From: Polytrichum commune
Taxonomy: Eukaryota; Streptophyta; Polytrichopsida; Polytrichales; Polytrichaceae
Assembly (NCBI GenBank): GCA_950295325.1
Contig: OX485805.1
Coordinates: 20,137,501-20,201,500, forward strand
Length of the DNA stretch: 64,000 nucleotides
Direction of reading: 5' to 3'
The translations under genes and the position numbers were made by a program. A model generated the notes under the pieces. It had not been told where the DNA came from, searched no databases, and saw only the letters and a list, made by a program, of their open reading frames with translations. This document shows, one piece after another, positions 36,063 through 48,599 of this stretch. Position 1 is the first letter of the stretch, and each line of letters starts with the position of its first letter.

Positions 36063-39000
36063 TGTCCGATGATGACGAGAGGACACCAATGCAAGAGGTA
36101 AATGTAGAAATTCATGGCGTCATTGATAAAGCAAACCCTAGTAGGGACGAGGCCGTGGCATTAATTGCGATGCGTGCAGCGGAAAGACGCTACCGGCCCG
36201 CATATAGTGGCCCAATACTAACAAATGGTGAAGGGGACGAGGAAGGCAAGACCTGGGCGACAATGCGCAAGTGGATGTACGATGTAGGAATCAGAACATT
36301 TCCGTGGCACCTAACCTGGAAGAGGCAACTGGAGAAATTAAAAGTGGAATTTTGGAGGCAATTGCGAAAGGAGTTCCCCCATCATTGGTCGGAGAGCAAT
36401 GTCGATCACTATGTGAGCATCCTTGAGAAATTATTGAATTGTTTTTGATGATGTAGTTGTAAATTAATGCAATACTTCGTACTTCCAAATGATTGATTAG
36501 ATGCATGAAATTGGGCTGCAGATGAGCAGTATTCTTCGATCAGCAAAATACCGAGCTAGAAAAGTTATGAGAACGAAAGACAGGAGGAAAAAATTGTTGT
36601 ACGGAGAGAGGCGTTTTGCTAGAGACGAATTAGAGCGTCAGGAGAAGGAACCCAAGCACGTGATGGCATTTGAAAAAGCAAGGACTGCTGCTTTGACAAG
36701 GAAGAGACATCAGAAGTTTGGGAGAGGAGGACTTGCTGCATTTCAAAGGAGATTTGTAAGTTATCCTTGAACTTGAGTTCCCTTGGATTGAGTCTTATCT
36801 TGTTGTACTCTGTGAGTTTTCTTTGAGCTGAACTATAGTTTAAAAGTCAGCTTACTAGTAGATAGGAGATAGGCATGTGTTGTGTGCATGGTTCATCTAG
36901 CAGGTGGTTACATGTGATTGGCCATGAAGATGGATAAGTGCTCCATCATGTCGCAGTCCAAGTGGCGTAAACTAAGCGCAACAAAACAAAAAATAATGGT
37001 GTTGGGTCATGTAACCAGACGTGACCAATGATGTGGTAAAGATTTTCCCTACCTGCATTTTGTACTTCCAGTTGCATGTTTGGTGGCATTTTTCATGCAC
37101 ATCTTTCCTCATGGTTGGTGGGTGTGATTGGCCAGTGAATTTCCTACACAAGGTGGGTTGATCCTACTAGGCCTCCCAAAATGAATGCCCCAAAGTGTGT
37201 GAACATGTCCTGTAATATTGAATGGCTGCTGGCATGCTTACGCTGCATGGTTATGTGCAGACATGTACCCACTAGCCATGTTGTTTTTTGTGAAAGGGGT
37301 TCACTGATGAGGAATGCCTGACTGTCTCCTAGAATTAATAGTTTGTGGCGGATGCATGCAAGACAATTTGTACCATGTCTAAACATAAAACCAAAGGATG
37401 TCTTAAGATACTGTCAACCTGCAGATATGACCAGGGCTGTTATTTACACTCAATTTGGACCTAGATTCTTGGGTTCTCGAGCCTTATAGCCAGCCTGGAT
37501 GTGGTTCTAACTTGGGAGTACGTTTTACTTGTATCCTTGGTGGATCAAATCAGCTGGGTGCAAGGGAATGACCAGTTATGGAAAAGAAGAAGAAGAGAAC
37601 AGAGCAAGTATGATGTTGGAAGTAAATAAGACGAGCAGAGTGGGAGGTATTTGTCCTCGCTTTCTTTTCTATTACTTTGATGGCTGCATGGTACATGGCT
37701 TCATGTTGAATGCTACTCATATATTTGGGAAGGTATGTTTTGCAACATTCTGTTAGGGACTCTGCAGGATTAATGTAAATCATTGAGTATTTGCTATCAG
37801 GTGATGAAAACACACTTTGTTCAAATGACTTCCCACATTTGCAAGATTTAATGTGGTGCAGTATTTCAGAATAGCTGTACATTTTGGAGCATTATGATAA
37901 TTTTAAAATATGTGGTTGTATTCAAACTCCAATTAATGAAGAGGTTGACAAAACTCAATTTGATGATGAGAACTGGGCATCTGCTGTTGTTGCAACGCAA
38001 GTAGTCACAGATTTTCCATCCCACGATATCAACTACACTGCACTTATTGAATGGGCTAAGGGGAGAGGACAGGTGTTTGGAGAACCACATAATAGTAAGG
38101 TAGATCTTCAATACAGTCCATGATGTTTGCACGCACTAAACCACTGAAATGACTCAGTTATGAGAGGGCAAGAAAAGTGTCCCAAGGTCACCTGATGCAG
38201 TCATTAGTGAAATTCCAAGAGAATGGATTAATGTTGGCCATTTAGAAACAATGGGTAACCAATGCTTCCCTTTGTGTAAATCTATATGTAATCATGCAGG
38301 GGAATTGACATAGCACCTGATGGACGTCATAGTGATTCTGCACCTTCTCAGCGGGCTCGGAAGGTTGTTCTCTTATGAAAATGTCTCCCTGAGAAACCTG
38401 AGGAAGGAGCTTTTAGGGTTTCAGCTCAGAATTTGCAATCTTCAAGTGCTGCATTGAGTTTCCAAGGCTCACGGGGGACAAGTGGCTCGATCGTTTTGTC
38501 GTGCTTCCGCATACATTGAACCCTTGATTACAAACAAAATATCAATTTCATGATGTATTGGTCTTAATTTTTATGGCAACGATGGCGAAGCATGTGTTGC
38601 TTAAAATCTGGAGAAAGCAGGATGGCATTTGAAACCCTCAGCAACCGCCGACCTGCTTCAAGACATGTACTTGAGGTGGGCAGCACTACCTTAAGGTCTG
38701 CTCACGTACGAATCTTGAGTGAGTTGGAGGTCTTTCGGTCAATCTACTTGTGGTGGAATGCATTTACATAATATCAACAGTTTTTTACATTTGCTTATGG
38801 CGATACACATAGAACTCAATGTGAAGTTTATGGTAGGCTTGCAAACATAAATTGAACTCTGTGAATTATGTTCATTTCACCTAGATGAATATAAACAGTT
38901 AATTTGCTCGGTTTGCAATCAGAGATTGTGGTAGCTTGTACATACTTTCACCATATTTCCACTTGTGCTTATGGGCAGACATAATGAACTGAATGTGAAG

Positions 39001-39835
39001 CTTATTGTAGGTACCCAAACCTAAATTGCACTGTGAGAATTACCTTTCTGATAGTTTTACCTAGATGAATGTGAAAGGTTTTGCTTTGCACTATGTTTTT
39101 AAGGTGGTCACAGTTTTTTTGTAAGGGACAAGATAGGTCACATGTCAGTTGTTGCCTGCTACCTTGAATCTAGATGTGCAGACCTAATTTTGCTTGTTAT
39201 TGAAAGGGATACTTTTGCATTGCGTTTAGAATGTAGTGTATCACAAATACACTAAAATAAGACGAATTTTGCGATATAATAATCCTCCTATTGATTCTCT
39301 TGGGGTTGGGTGCAGGTCGCATCAATAAATGACGTCAGTGAGAGCAATCATATTGCAGGTTGCATCAATAAATGACGTCAGTGAGAGCAATCGTATTGCA
39401 GGTCGTACAGGGAGTGCAAGGAGGCTGTTGCAAATTCGTCTAACAGATGGCCACTCATCTCTTACTGCGATCGAACACCGACCTGTAGCTTCCTTGTGAA
39501 TCGACATATTGCCTAAGACAAAAGTAGGTACTGATACTTATGAGTGCACAGTTTTGTTGACTTTGACTAGTGAACTGGTGATTATTGTTTTGCAGTATAA
39601 GGATTTCAACACCGAGCCATCTGAAGAGGAGACCGAGTATGCAAAGTGGGAGGGATACAAGGCACTTGTCTTGAAGATGCGCAGACAGGCAGCCCCACTT
39701 ACCAACGTTGATGATGCAGAGATTGGAGACGATGTAGAGTCCGATGCTGCGGAGGTAGATGCGGAGTCTGACGATGCGGAGTCTGATGATGCGGAGTCCG
39801 ACGATGCAGAGGCTAACCCGGTGCCAGGAGTGTAG
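36063..39835 (+). CDS. Second gene of the CACTA element (TnpA / Transposase_24-like), several exons, status uncertain
   Basis: Coding-looking segments on the plus strand: 36063-36448, starting 'MMSDDDERTPMQEV' with 'WKRQLEKLKVEFWRQLRKEFP'; about 36519-36759, strongly basic ('YRARKVMRTKDRRKKLL', 'KHQKFGRGGL'-like), ending near a GTAAGT donor; 37905-38097 ('ENWASAVVATQVVTDFPS', followed by GTAAGG); and 39596-39835, which starts after a CAG and encodes 'YKDFNTEPSEEETEYAKWEG' and an acidic tail of repeated ESDDA units. The lysine/arginine-rich middle and W..W..LK..F pattern are like the second protein of plant CACTA elements, which binds subterminal repeats. Joins between segments are not settled. 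The match to Transposase_24 is from general character only. Confidence 0.5.
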
Positions 39836-40324
39836 ATTGTAGTGAAGAGTCGGACTTCCATAGCCCGTAGATTGAATACCTTGTCCCTAAACAAAATCCA
39901 ATTCTTCAATGAAGTGTACATCATTTTTAATTTTGACAATACATTGTGCGTTTTGTTATTCATTGATATTGCGCAAGAAATGCATGTCGTTGATCGGGTT
40001 TTGCATTCGGATATAACCGCCGTGATTTCCGAGAAAAACACCCTAAACCAACTACATTAAATTAAACTAACAAATTTTAAACATTCGAGAAGAGCCAATA
40101 AAAAGCCGCCCATGTCTTTGCAAAATGGACGAATGTGATCGCAACAAGTGGCGATCTCACCTCATTGGTAAATAATCAATTTCACCCACTAATCCGGCAC
40201 CGTAAAAGATGACGTGAAAAAACATTAGCAGTAATTCTTGAAAAGTTGACCACGAAATCCTAGTAAAAGTAATCGTGAAATAGTTACTGCGTAAATATGT
40301 GGTGGTAAATGGTAATAAAAACTG

Positions 40325-40466
40325 TAATGTCCCATTCTAGACATTCTTATAGTGAATGTCTCAGCAATGTCTTGAACTAGACATTAGACACTTGTCTTGT
40401 ATAAATTCTGGCCAATACAACTAATGTCTCAAATTGAGACATTAACCCTCAAAAAACTTAGTAGTG
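40325..40466 (-). repeat. CACTA right terminal and subterminal repeats
   Basis: Copies of 'aatgtct(c)' or 'agacatt' near 40328, 40341, 40356, 40367, 40381, 40424 and 40435 lead into the terminal TAGTAGTG. They mirror the left end. Confidence 0.85.
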
Positions 40467-40469
40467 CCG

Positions 40470-42500
40470 ATAAAAGAGACAACCTCGGCAGAAACAAATC
40501 AGCGGAGATAGCTGCACCGAACTGCGAGGCTCCGGTGTAGAGAGAAGACTTGAAGGAGTGAAGTTTTTGTACCGGTACTCGATCATCTCCCCCACACGCC
40601 CCTGACATAGGCAACCAAAGACCTAGCAAGAAGTTCACTGGTGCGGATGCACAGAAGCCGACACTGCTCATCACCGAACCAAGCAAGATCGAGCGACATC
40701 AGTAACCAAGGACCGGAACAGACATCGTCACCGAAGACCTTCTTGGACGGCTGCACAAGATTCGGCAGTGCTGATCAAGCAAGAATCGAACACCATCAAA
40801 GACCGAGGATCTGTACACACACCGAAGACTACTGGGGCGGCACAAAAATCGACACTGCCATCCCCGAACTCAAGCAAGAATCGAGATCGAGATCTAGAGA
40901 TCTGCCCACCAACACCACGACTCAAAGGGGTGTAGTCTCAAAACCATAATCTTAAACCATAGCGTGTCCACCCATTATTTGTTCGTTTTTTGCTCATTTT
41001 TCTCATACTTAGTCCCATCTCCTCAATTCTCTGCATTATCAAGAAACCCACATAGATTGACGCCCTTGTAGGACTCCACTCATTGTTTTCCCACTCATAG
41101 CCTTAGTACCGCCCCGCCTCAACCCAAAGACACCCCCTCTTTACAGAAGCTCACAAAACTTAGAAAAACTCAAGAAACAGAGAGATCCCCACTCTATACG
41201 ATCCAACTCTCTATTTGCTCGGTCAAAGTCTCATTTACAATCCATTTCAGTGTCTCACCTCATACCCGCCTTAATACTCCTCGGCTCCCGAAATCCTATA
41301 AAACGTAGAGAGATCAACGCCTCTGTCAAAACTCATTCTCATCATAGTTCTGCCTTAGTACGAACATACCCTCCTTTACTCTGAAAGATCCCGTAAATAT
41401 ATCACTGCCATATAGAGACCCATAAAACCACTGGTGATACACAGCTGATAGCATAGTAACCCTGCTACTGCTAGGAGAAGACAGTAGCCACCATACGAAG
41501 ATTGCCTCACCGAAAGCAGAGATCGGAAGACTCTTGGATACAACCGGGTGAGTTCCTGGTATTTTCGAGACCAACCGGTTACATGTTAACATCCCCAGCT
41601 TGTCCTAAGCTGGGAAGAGTCTACTGTGGCCATCAAAATCGAAACCTGCTGCTGCCATAAAAAGTTTACCGACTGAAGCAAAGCCAACCGAGACAGATTG
41701 CTGCTGCCACCGAGAATAAGCTTGCTACAGGAGAAATCGAAGTTGCTGGGGAGCTGTTGGGGAAACGTTAAGCCAAAGAGCCACTAGGAAGCCGCTAGGA
41801 GAGCCTGGAGTCGAGGAGCTGCTAAGGAACAGTGGAGCTGTTGTTTGCTGACGGAAAGCTGCTGGTTGTTACACACCAAAGTCTAGATACACCGAAGATA
41901 TTGATTGCATGCCGAGAGTTGCTTGAGCAGCGGGCTGCAAGCTGCTATAGTTGCGTGGTGTGAGGTACCGGAAATTTGAGCTGCTGGTCTTGCACCGAAT
42001 TCAAGAGGTTGTTGAAGGACCCCTGCACTACGAAGGTGCTATCAAATCAACCCCGAGGCACTATCAAAGCTAGGAGCAGCAGAGCCAAGGAGCATTCTGA
42101 AAGCCCATCACACCGACTATTGTCTTCAAGCGGATCAGGGACAAACCTTGAGGTTTCGGAGTGTTGAGACAGCTCTTGGAGGTAATCGGCCGAGATCCTA
42201 AGTGTTTACAAGTCAAACCGGTTACAGCGCTGAGAGAGCCTTTGGAGGAAATAGGCTGAGATCCTAAGTGTTTGCAAATCAAACCGGTTAGAGCGCTGAG
42301 ATAGTTTTTTGAGCGCTGAGACTCCTCGGCACACTGGGAGCAAGACATCGAACACCCGAAGAAACCGCTAGAGATGCCGTAGCTGATTCACTACTGAAGG
42401 ACGAGACCAACCAGTGCTGGGAGAAGGTGCTGGGGAGCTGCAACCAACTAAGGAGTTGCTAGAGAAGTAATCGAATCTGAACTGCGAGCTACTAGAACTA
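40470..42500. other. Non-coding region right of CACTA with a ~65 bp tandem duplication
   Basis: No gene is recognised. The text is rich in 'accgaa', 'gctgctgg' and 'gagctgctg' words, unlike the AT-rich intergenic DNA elsewhere. A unit of about 65 bp is repeated in tandem at about 42175-42310 ('gagatcctaagtgtttacaagtcaaaccggtta', 'agcgctgag'). It leads into the ORF1-like block and may be that element's 5' untranslated region, split by the CACTA insertion. Confidence 0.45.
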
Positions 42501-42515
42501 CGGCAGAACTCATAA

Positions 42516-44358
42516 TTGTTAAAAGGTCACTACACCACGGAAACCCACCTCATCATCAACTATAAGGTCACTATTGCAAGGGGTGTTGTGCTTGATACCA
42601 TGGCATCACCCTCATCATTCCGTACCGCCTTTGGTGATGATGACAACATGGAGGTAGACACACCCACACAAAACCTCATGCGGCTCTTAGCGGAGAATGC
42701 AAAGGATAATCAAGCTGCGAAGGAAATAGGCACCAAGAGGACCCGGGAGAAGACAACACCGAACAAATCTCTACACCAAACCCCACAACGACGCCCACAA
42801 GCCACACATGTAAATTCTATCTTCCTGGAACGAAGGTTCCATCAAAAATTTTGGTATGGTTTCACTAACATGGAGAAATTGGCTATGGAAGAGGGGTTGG
42901 AAGAGCTCTTCGATGGTGAATCCATCGAAGATAGGGTACTTAGGGGTGTACCAAGGAAGAAAGCGGAAGAAATGAAGGGGGTCGCAATATCCTTCCCAAG
43001 GATACCCCAAATCTATTACCCAGGTAAGAGAGAGGATAGTGTCCTTGGACAACACCTCAACCTAACACAAATCCCATATGATATCCCAATCGATCCCAAT
43101 ACATGTCTCTCTTTGGACTTCCATGTTGCTATTGAATTTCAATTACCCAACATCCCTCTCCTCCATAACCATGTGAAAGAACTAGTAAGGAAAATACTTG
43201 AGTTGATGCAAATACCACTTGGCACTAACCTTGTCGAGCCCATATTTATCATGTGCATGAGTGTTAAGAGATGTGGGGAGAAAGGAGTTTGGGCGGGAAT
43301 TGCCAAACTCCACCTTCTCCACCCCGAAATTGATGGGGTGGCCTTGTTGAAAGGACTTAGATCATTCATTCTACAATTGGACCCCAAATCAACCCAAGGT
43401 ATCTCTTGGAAAGGTATGTAAGACTTATCACTTCATAGCTAGGAACAACAATCTTTCAATCAAAATCACTAGTGAAACTTTGATTGATGTATTTTCACAC
43501 ATGCTCTTCAAAGATGTTTTAGAGAATAGTTTTAGAAGAGGTTACGAATTTGAGATTGTAGAGGTGCAAAATGGCACTTCCAACAACCATGCTTACATTG
43601 TTGCACCAACCCCCTCACAAGCTAAGAAAATTCAAGACCTCCAAGTTGCAACACACCATGAAATTTTGGAAGGACAAGTGAAAAAAGGGCCTTCTCTCAC
43701 CTTGGAGCAAAAACAAATGAAAGAAGCTCTAACTCTCACCTTCTACAACCTTCTCATCTTGATGAGTATAGATGACACATCTCTTGAAATTTGCAAGATA
43801 ATTGGAACCAAGAATGTTGTCTCCATTTGGTTCCATAAGCAAGATGGAATTAGACACAATGGTAGTGCAAATGTAGAATGCCTCAACCCCTTTGTATACA
43901 AAAAGTTTGTAGGAAAAGATGAAAAAATTGGTGTTTATCATGTGGAAATCACTCCACACCGTAGAAGTCTTGATGGTATTGACAAACCTTCCAAAGATTT
44001 GTTGATCAAGTTTGGATTTGAAGATACTAACACTTGCTTGGTGAACATCATTGAAGCAATCCAAAACCAAAACCAAGGTGAGAAGAATGCCACCAAAAGC
44101 GAAGTTTTTACAATCATGAAGGAGACCATTGAAGAAGGTAACAAGAAACTCAAGCTTGAACTACACGAAGAGATGAAGGTCTTGAAGGAGGACATAGTCA
44201 AAGAGGCCCACAACTATGTGGATGACATCAACGAAAAATTGAAGAAGCAAATGTTGGACATCCAAAGCACATTAACCATGGCACTTACCGGAATGCAACA
44301 AATTACTGGGATGGTAAACCCAAATCTTATGATAAAAGACCTGCCAAATGTGGATTGA
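42516..44358 (+). pseudogene. ORF1-like coding block of unknown family, in two open segments
   Basis: Two long open segments (42516-43421, with a good internal start at 42600 'MASPSSFRTAFGDDDNMEVD'; and 43480-44358) read in the same direction and almost abut. The first has a basic stretch ('GTKRTREKTTPNKS') and then a globular part ('IPYDIPIDPNTCLSLDFHVAIE'). The second ends in a predicted coiled coil (about its last 75 residues: 'EEGNKKLKLELHEEMKVLKE', then heptad-like Leu/Ile spacing). A basic N-terminus with a C-terminal coiled coil would suit a retrotransposon ORF1-type nucleic-acid-binding protein, and the LINE lies just downstream. Base composition is ordinary here but turns sharply G-poor at about 44370, so it could belong to another element. 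I do not recognise the family. Confidence 0.4.
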
Positions 44359-44512
44359 CCACAAATCGCCGGGGAAAAAAAAAGTATTTACCTCAATACT
44401 ATCTTAGATACATACACATACTTAGACATAGTACATGACATAGTATTACACATAGTATTCTATATACTATTACACATAGAATAAATACTAGATACCATCG
44501 TATTACTCATGG

Positions 44513-46220
44513 TACTCTACAATGTCCAAAATACCATATGGAATACAAGTACAATTTCTCTACGTTATACGTGCACAAATACAATACTCAAACCAAATAC
44601 TATATCCAAACAAAATACTATACACCTACAACAAAGTCCATACTCTATAATACTAGATACCATCATGCTAACATCAATATCCTACAATGTCCAAAATACC
44701 ATAAGAAATATAAGTATAACTACTTTACTTTATATGCGCACAAAGACAAACCTCAAACGAAATACTATCCACACCCAAAATACAAACCCCACACAAAATA
44801 CAGATTACATCCAAAATATAATCCCCAAAAAATATATATATATAGTCCCCACCAAAAATACAAACCCCATCTAAAATTTTTCTACAAACCAAAACACAAA
44901 TACCATGCAAAATACTCAACTCCCATGATAATCATTAACAAAAACCATAATAAACTAAAACGAGCTCAGCCTACCGGCCTCGCCAATATAGAAAACAAAA
45001 AACTAAAATAAAATAAAAGATAAGGACAACAAAACAAAAACATACCAAAAAAACAAACCACAACTAATACACCAAGTCATAGACCATCTATCACCTCCTA
45101 TCAACTAAGGCCCATCAACTTAATTACTACATCCCCTAAGAGATTAAAGATTCTTTTGTATCTCTCTAATACAAACATCTACGCTACTCTACAACCACAA
45201 TACGCCTCTTATACAAAAAAAGATAAACCATCAAAAAACAAAGAAACCCGATCACACCCTAGTACCATATACACACCTACAACAAAACCCGTACTCTATA
45301 ATACTAGTTACCAACATACTAAGCATAGTACCCTACAATGCCCAAAATACCATATGGAATACAAGTACAATTACCTTACTTTACACACACACAAAGACAA
45401 TACTCAAACGAAATACTACACACACCAAAAATGCAAACCCCACCCAAAAATTCATACTGCTCCCAAAATATAGACCTCACCAAAAATATAAACACCATCA
45501 AAAATACAGATTCCACTCAACATACAAAGAGTACCCAAAACACACATATTTCTTATCCAAACAATTAGAAAACACAACACCCACCACAAACAACCCTCTC
45601 GCCGCAACCAAACATGCACTCATAAAAACCACAAAATAAATAAAACTAAGCCAAAAACACCCAAACGCCACCCAAATCTCAAAACCCACCGAAAACTATG
45701 CCTCAAACCAAAACTCATACGAACAAAGCAATATAATAAACAAAATAAGATAGATAGCCCAAAACAAAACAACAAAATCCATGAAAACCATGAAAACCAT
45801 AAACAAATACAAACAACCAAAATTATAAAAAATAACCACAACAATAGAAACAAAACACCTCTCCAAACCAATGACCAAATAAAACAAATACACAAAAAAC
45901 AAAACCAAAATAATATACGTAAAACCTTAACAAAAACAAACATAAATCATACGAACAAACACAAGAAACAAACAAACATAACCAAAGCACACCTTCAAAA
46001 TACAAAAATACAAAAATACATATACAAAACCAAAACCATACCAAACACAAAAGACAACAAGGAAACAAACAAAAGCACACCATATCTCTACAAAAACACC
46101 AACCCACAACATCACCCCACCCCTCTAAAAAAATCCCCCCAAATACCAAAACAAAAAAACACAAAACATAATCCACGTAAACCACCTAAGATGGGCTCGG
46201 CCTACCGGCCTCGCCCAAAA
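44513..46220 (+). repeat. LINE 5' region with repeated monomer-like units
   Basis: The block 'ctacaatgtccaaaataccata...' followed by 'acaaagacaa..ctcaaacgaaatacta' occurs at 44513, 44681 and 45331. 'cacctacaacaaa..cc..tactctataatactag' occurs at about 44620 and 45271. A GC-rich 23 bp block containing 'gcctaccggcctcgcc' occurs at 44962-44984 and 46193-46215. Such partial tandem units resemble the promoter monomers of some LINEs. No coding capacity is seen on the plus strand. Confidence 0.65.
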
Positions 46221-46451
46221 TCAAAAAAGAAAAAGAAAAAAGAAAAAAACATAAATAAAAATTCCAAACAACCACGAAAAAAAACCACTGAACATCCAAG
46301 CCACATAACAAACCTAAACACCAAAACAAGGAAAAATAAAAACCAACAGTACACAACATACAAAGGACGGAAATATCTTCTCACAATGCAAGCATTTTTC
46401 TTACACTAACTCATACTACAAAGTGGGGACATTGAAACCAACCCGGGATCC

Positions 46452-48197
46452 ATGCCCAACATCCTACAAACACATCCAACCACACACAAAAATAGATGTA
46501 AAAGGTATTTTATAGAATGCACAATCAAATTACAACCTGAATACCAACATCTAGCAAAACAATTCTCCCCTATCATAAACTTAACACACCCAAAACACCA
46601 CGAAGCAATTATAAACTACCCACACATATCAAGATACATCTACAGAAATCAACATCATCCACCACCACGCATACTATATGCACTAATTACCACAATTAGC
46701 CCAGTAATAGAAACATGCAATCATTTATTAATACAAACCCCAGAACCTGATTGGACAACCATAGTTCTAGAACGCATAACCTCACTCCAAAACCCACCCG
46801 AAAGACACATCACAACCACACACCCATACACACAATTCTTACAAACAAATCAAGACATTATCAACCCACCCAGAACCATCCACAAAAAACTATATAACTT
46901 CATTAAACAAAGTAATGTACCCTTAAATATACAGCTAATAACAGACAAATTTCCCTTTTTACCAAATGAATTACTTACAGAAGCTTTAAAATGTAAAGAC
47001 CCGCTATATGAATATTCCCACCCCCCGCCACTACCCGACATACCCACGTTGCACCCCCAAGAAAACCAAACAACAAACCACAACACACATTTAATTACAT
47101 GGAACGCTTCGTCACTAAACACAGCCCTACCAAACCTCCACCAACTTATATCATATACACCAAACAATCCCCCAATCATCACTATACAAGAAACCAAACT
47201 AACTGCAACAAAATCTACAAAATACATACAAAACCTATTCCCACAATACAAGCTAATATTTAATAACACACATACATTAACAAGATGTATACAACAAAGA
47301 ATGCCATATACACATGCAAGAGGTGAACTCCTTACACTCATAAACAAATCATACACATATCCCGGTAACATCACCAAAATCCCCACTCCAGCTGCAATAT
47401 AACCATATTTATAAATAATAAAAATAAACAACCAACCCCTACAACCATGGCTAATAATACACACCTACATGCCATCACACGAAGAGGACATACGACTTAT
47501 ACCAATAATACAACAAAATATCACACAACAAAACACTAACCACCCAAATCCCACACTCATCCTATGCGGAGACTTCAACAGAGACATAGCCCTAATTGGA
47601 CGACAAAATGGATACATAACAACACCACCACAAGTTGAAGATATAGAATGGCATACATTTACGAACAACCTTGAACTCACATATATCCCCACGAACAGCT
47701 CATACTCTAGACAAGGGGGCCAAGACTACAACCAAACTAGCTTAATAGATGGATATTACATTAAAACACCCAATAATGCTATATACTCATCAACCACAAA
47801 TAACGACCATAACCTAAACTCAGACCACTCCCCAGTAACACTACATATACCACCAAATACACTACTAGCCCGCTGTACGCCACCAACCACAAACAAACCA
47901 CCAAGGCTACTAAACCCCATTCCACAAGCAAACATCGAATTATTCAAAACAAAATTTTTCGAAGAAAACGCACTACAAATAAACGAACTCACAAATATAT
48001 TAAAAAACAACCAAATAACAACAGTACAATGGCAAAGATTTTGCATTAAGCTAGACCATCTAATTCAACAAATTTCTGAAAAAATCCAAGAAACGTATAG
48101 CGCACCATCCCTCACAAACCGAACATCGCATCAAGGAGGTTTTCTACCAAGAAAACTACAAACAAAATGGAAAAATATCTCTCCACCTACCATCTAA
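46452..48197 (+). pseudogene. LINE ORF2 N-terminal part: APE-type endonuclease
   Basis: An N-terminal stretch of unknown fold (46452-47090) is followed by the apurinic-endonuclease-like domain: 'LITWNASSL' at 47091, 'IQETKL' near 47190, 'CGDFNRDI' near 47563, 'GGQDYNQTSLIDGYYI' near 47720, and 'NSDHSPV' near 47815. These are the catalytic N, E, D..N and SDH motifs of LINE APE domains. Function: nicks the target DNA to prime reverse transcription. The domain is split by a short disrupted stretch near 47400-47470. Confidence 0.75.
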
Positions 48198-48599
48198 TTA
48201 GGAAAGCAATCTACCGCATAAAGAACTCACCTAACTGGTCAACACACCCAATAATAGAAGAACTACGTAATCACACTCAAATCATTATCCCACCCCCCCC
48301 CCCCAAATCAAGAACCTAACTAACAAGAATGGATGAAAACAATAGCCCAAATAGCCAAAACCGCAATTATACATGCCCGAAAAATTACCACAAAATACAT
48401 CCAAGAATGTATCAAAAAAGCAATAACCAAATACAATCAATTATATAAAAAAATCCAAAGGAAATTAACAAAAGAGTCTTCAAAAACCAAGAAACACCCC
48501 CACTCGACTGCATTACAGATGAACACCAGAACATACTTACAAACCCGGTAGACATAGCCAACGAAATCCACAAACAACAATCCACTAGCAACAGACCCA

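Larger units (their letters stand above)
26703..40466. mobile_element. CACTA (En/Spm) DNA transposon, 13.8 kb, both ends present
   Basis: The element starts CACTACTAGAAAG and ends ...CTTAGTAGTG. Its first and last 31 bp match at 24 positions as inverted repeats, both running into GGGTTAATGTCTC. An exact 3 bp target duplication, CCG, flanks it (26700-26702 and 40467-40469). Three bp duplications and CACTA ends define the superfamily. Subterminal copies of AATGTCT/AGACATT cluster at both ends, the expected transposase-binding sites. Inside are a TNP2-type transposase gene on the minus strand and a second gene on the plus strand, divergently arranged. The transposase is interrupted in several places, so it is probably not autonomous now, but the ends look usable. 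Confidence 0.93.

Noticed and set aside
39538-40041. Minus-strand Ser-rich open frame of 167 codons
   Set aside because: It is the shadow of the plus-strand acidic ESDDA repeats (repeats of DSAS type), not an independent gene.
46850-47464. Long minus-strand open frames across 45.5-53 kb (for example 204 codons here and 214 codons at 50248-50892)
   Set aside because: They are the complement of the G-poor LINE coding strand, which has few stops on the opposite strand by composition alone. The products are odd Val/Cys/Phe/Trp-rich strings with no domain.
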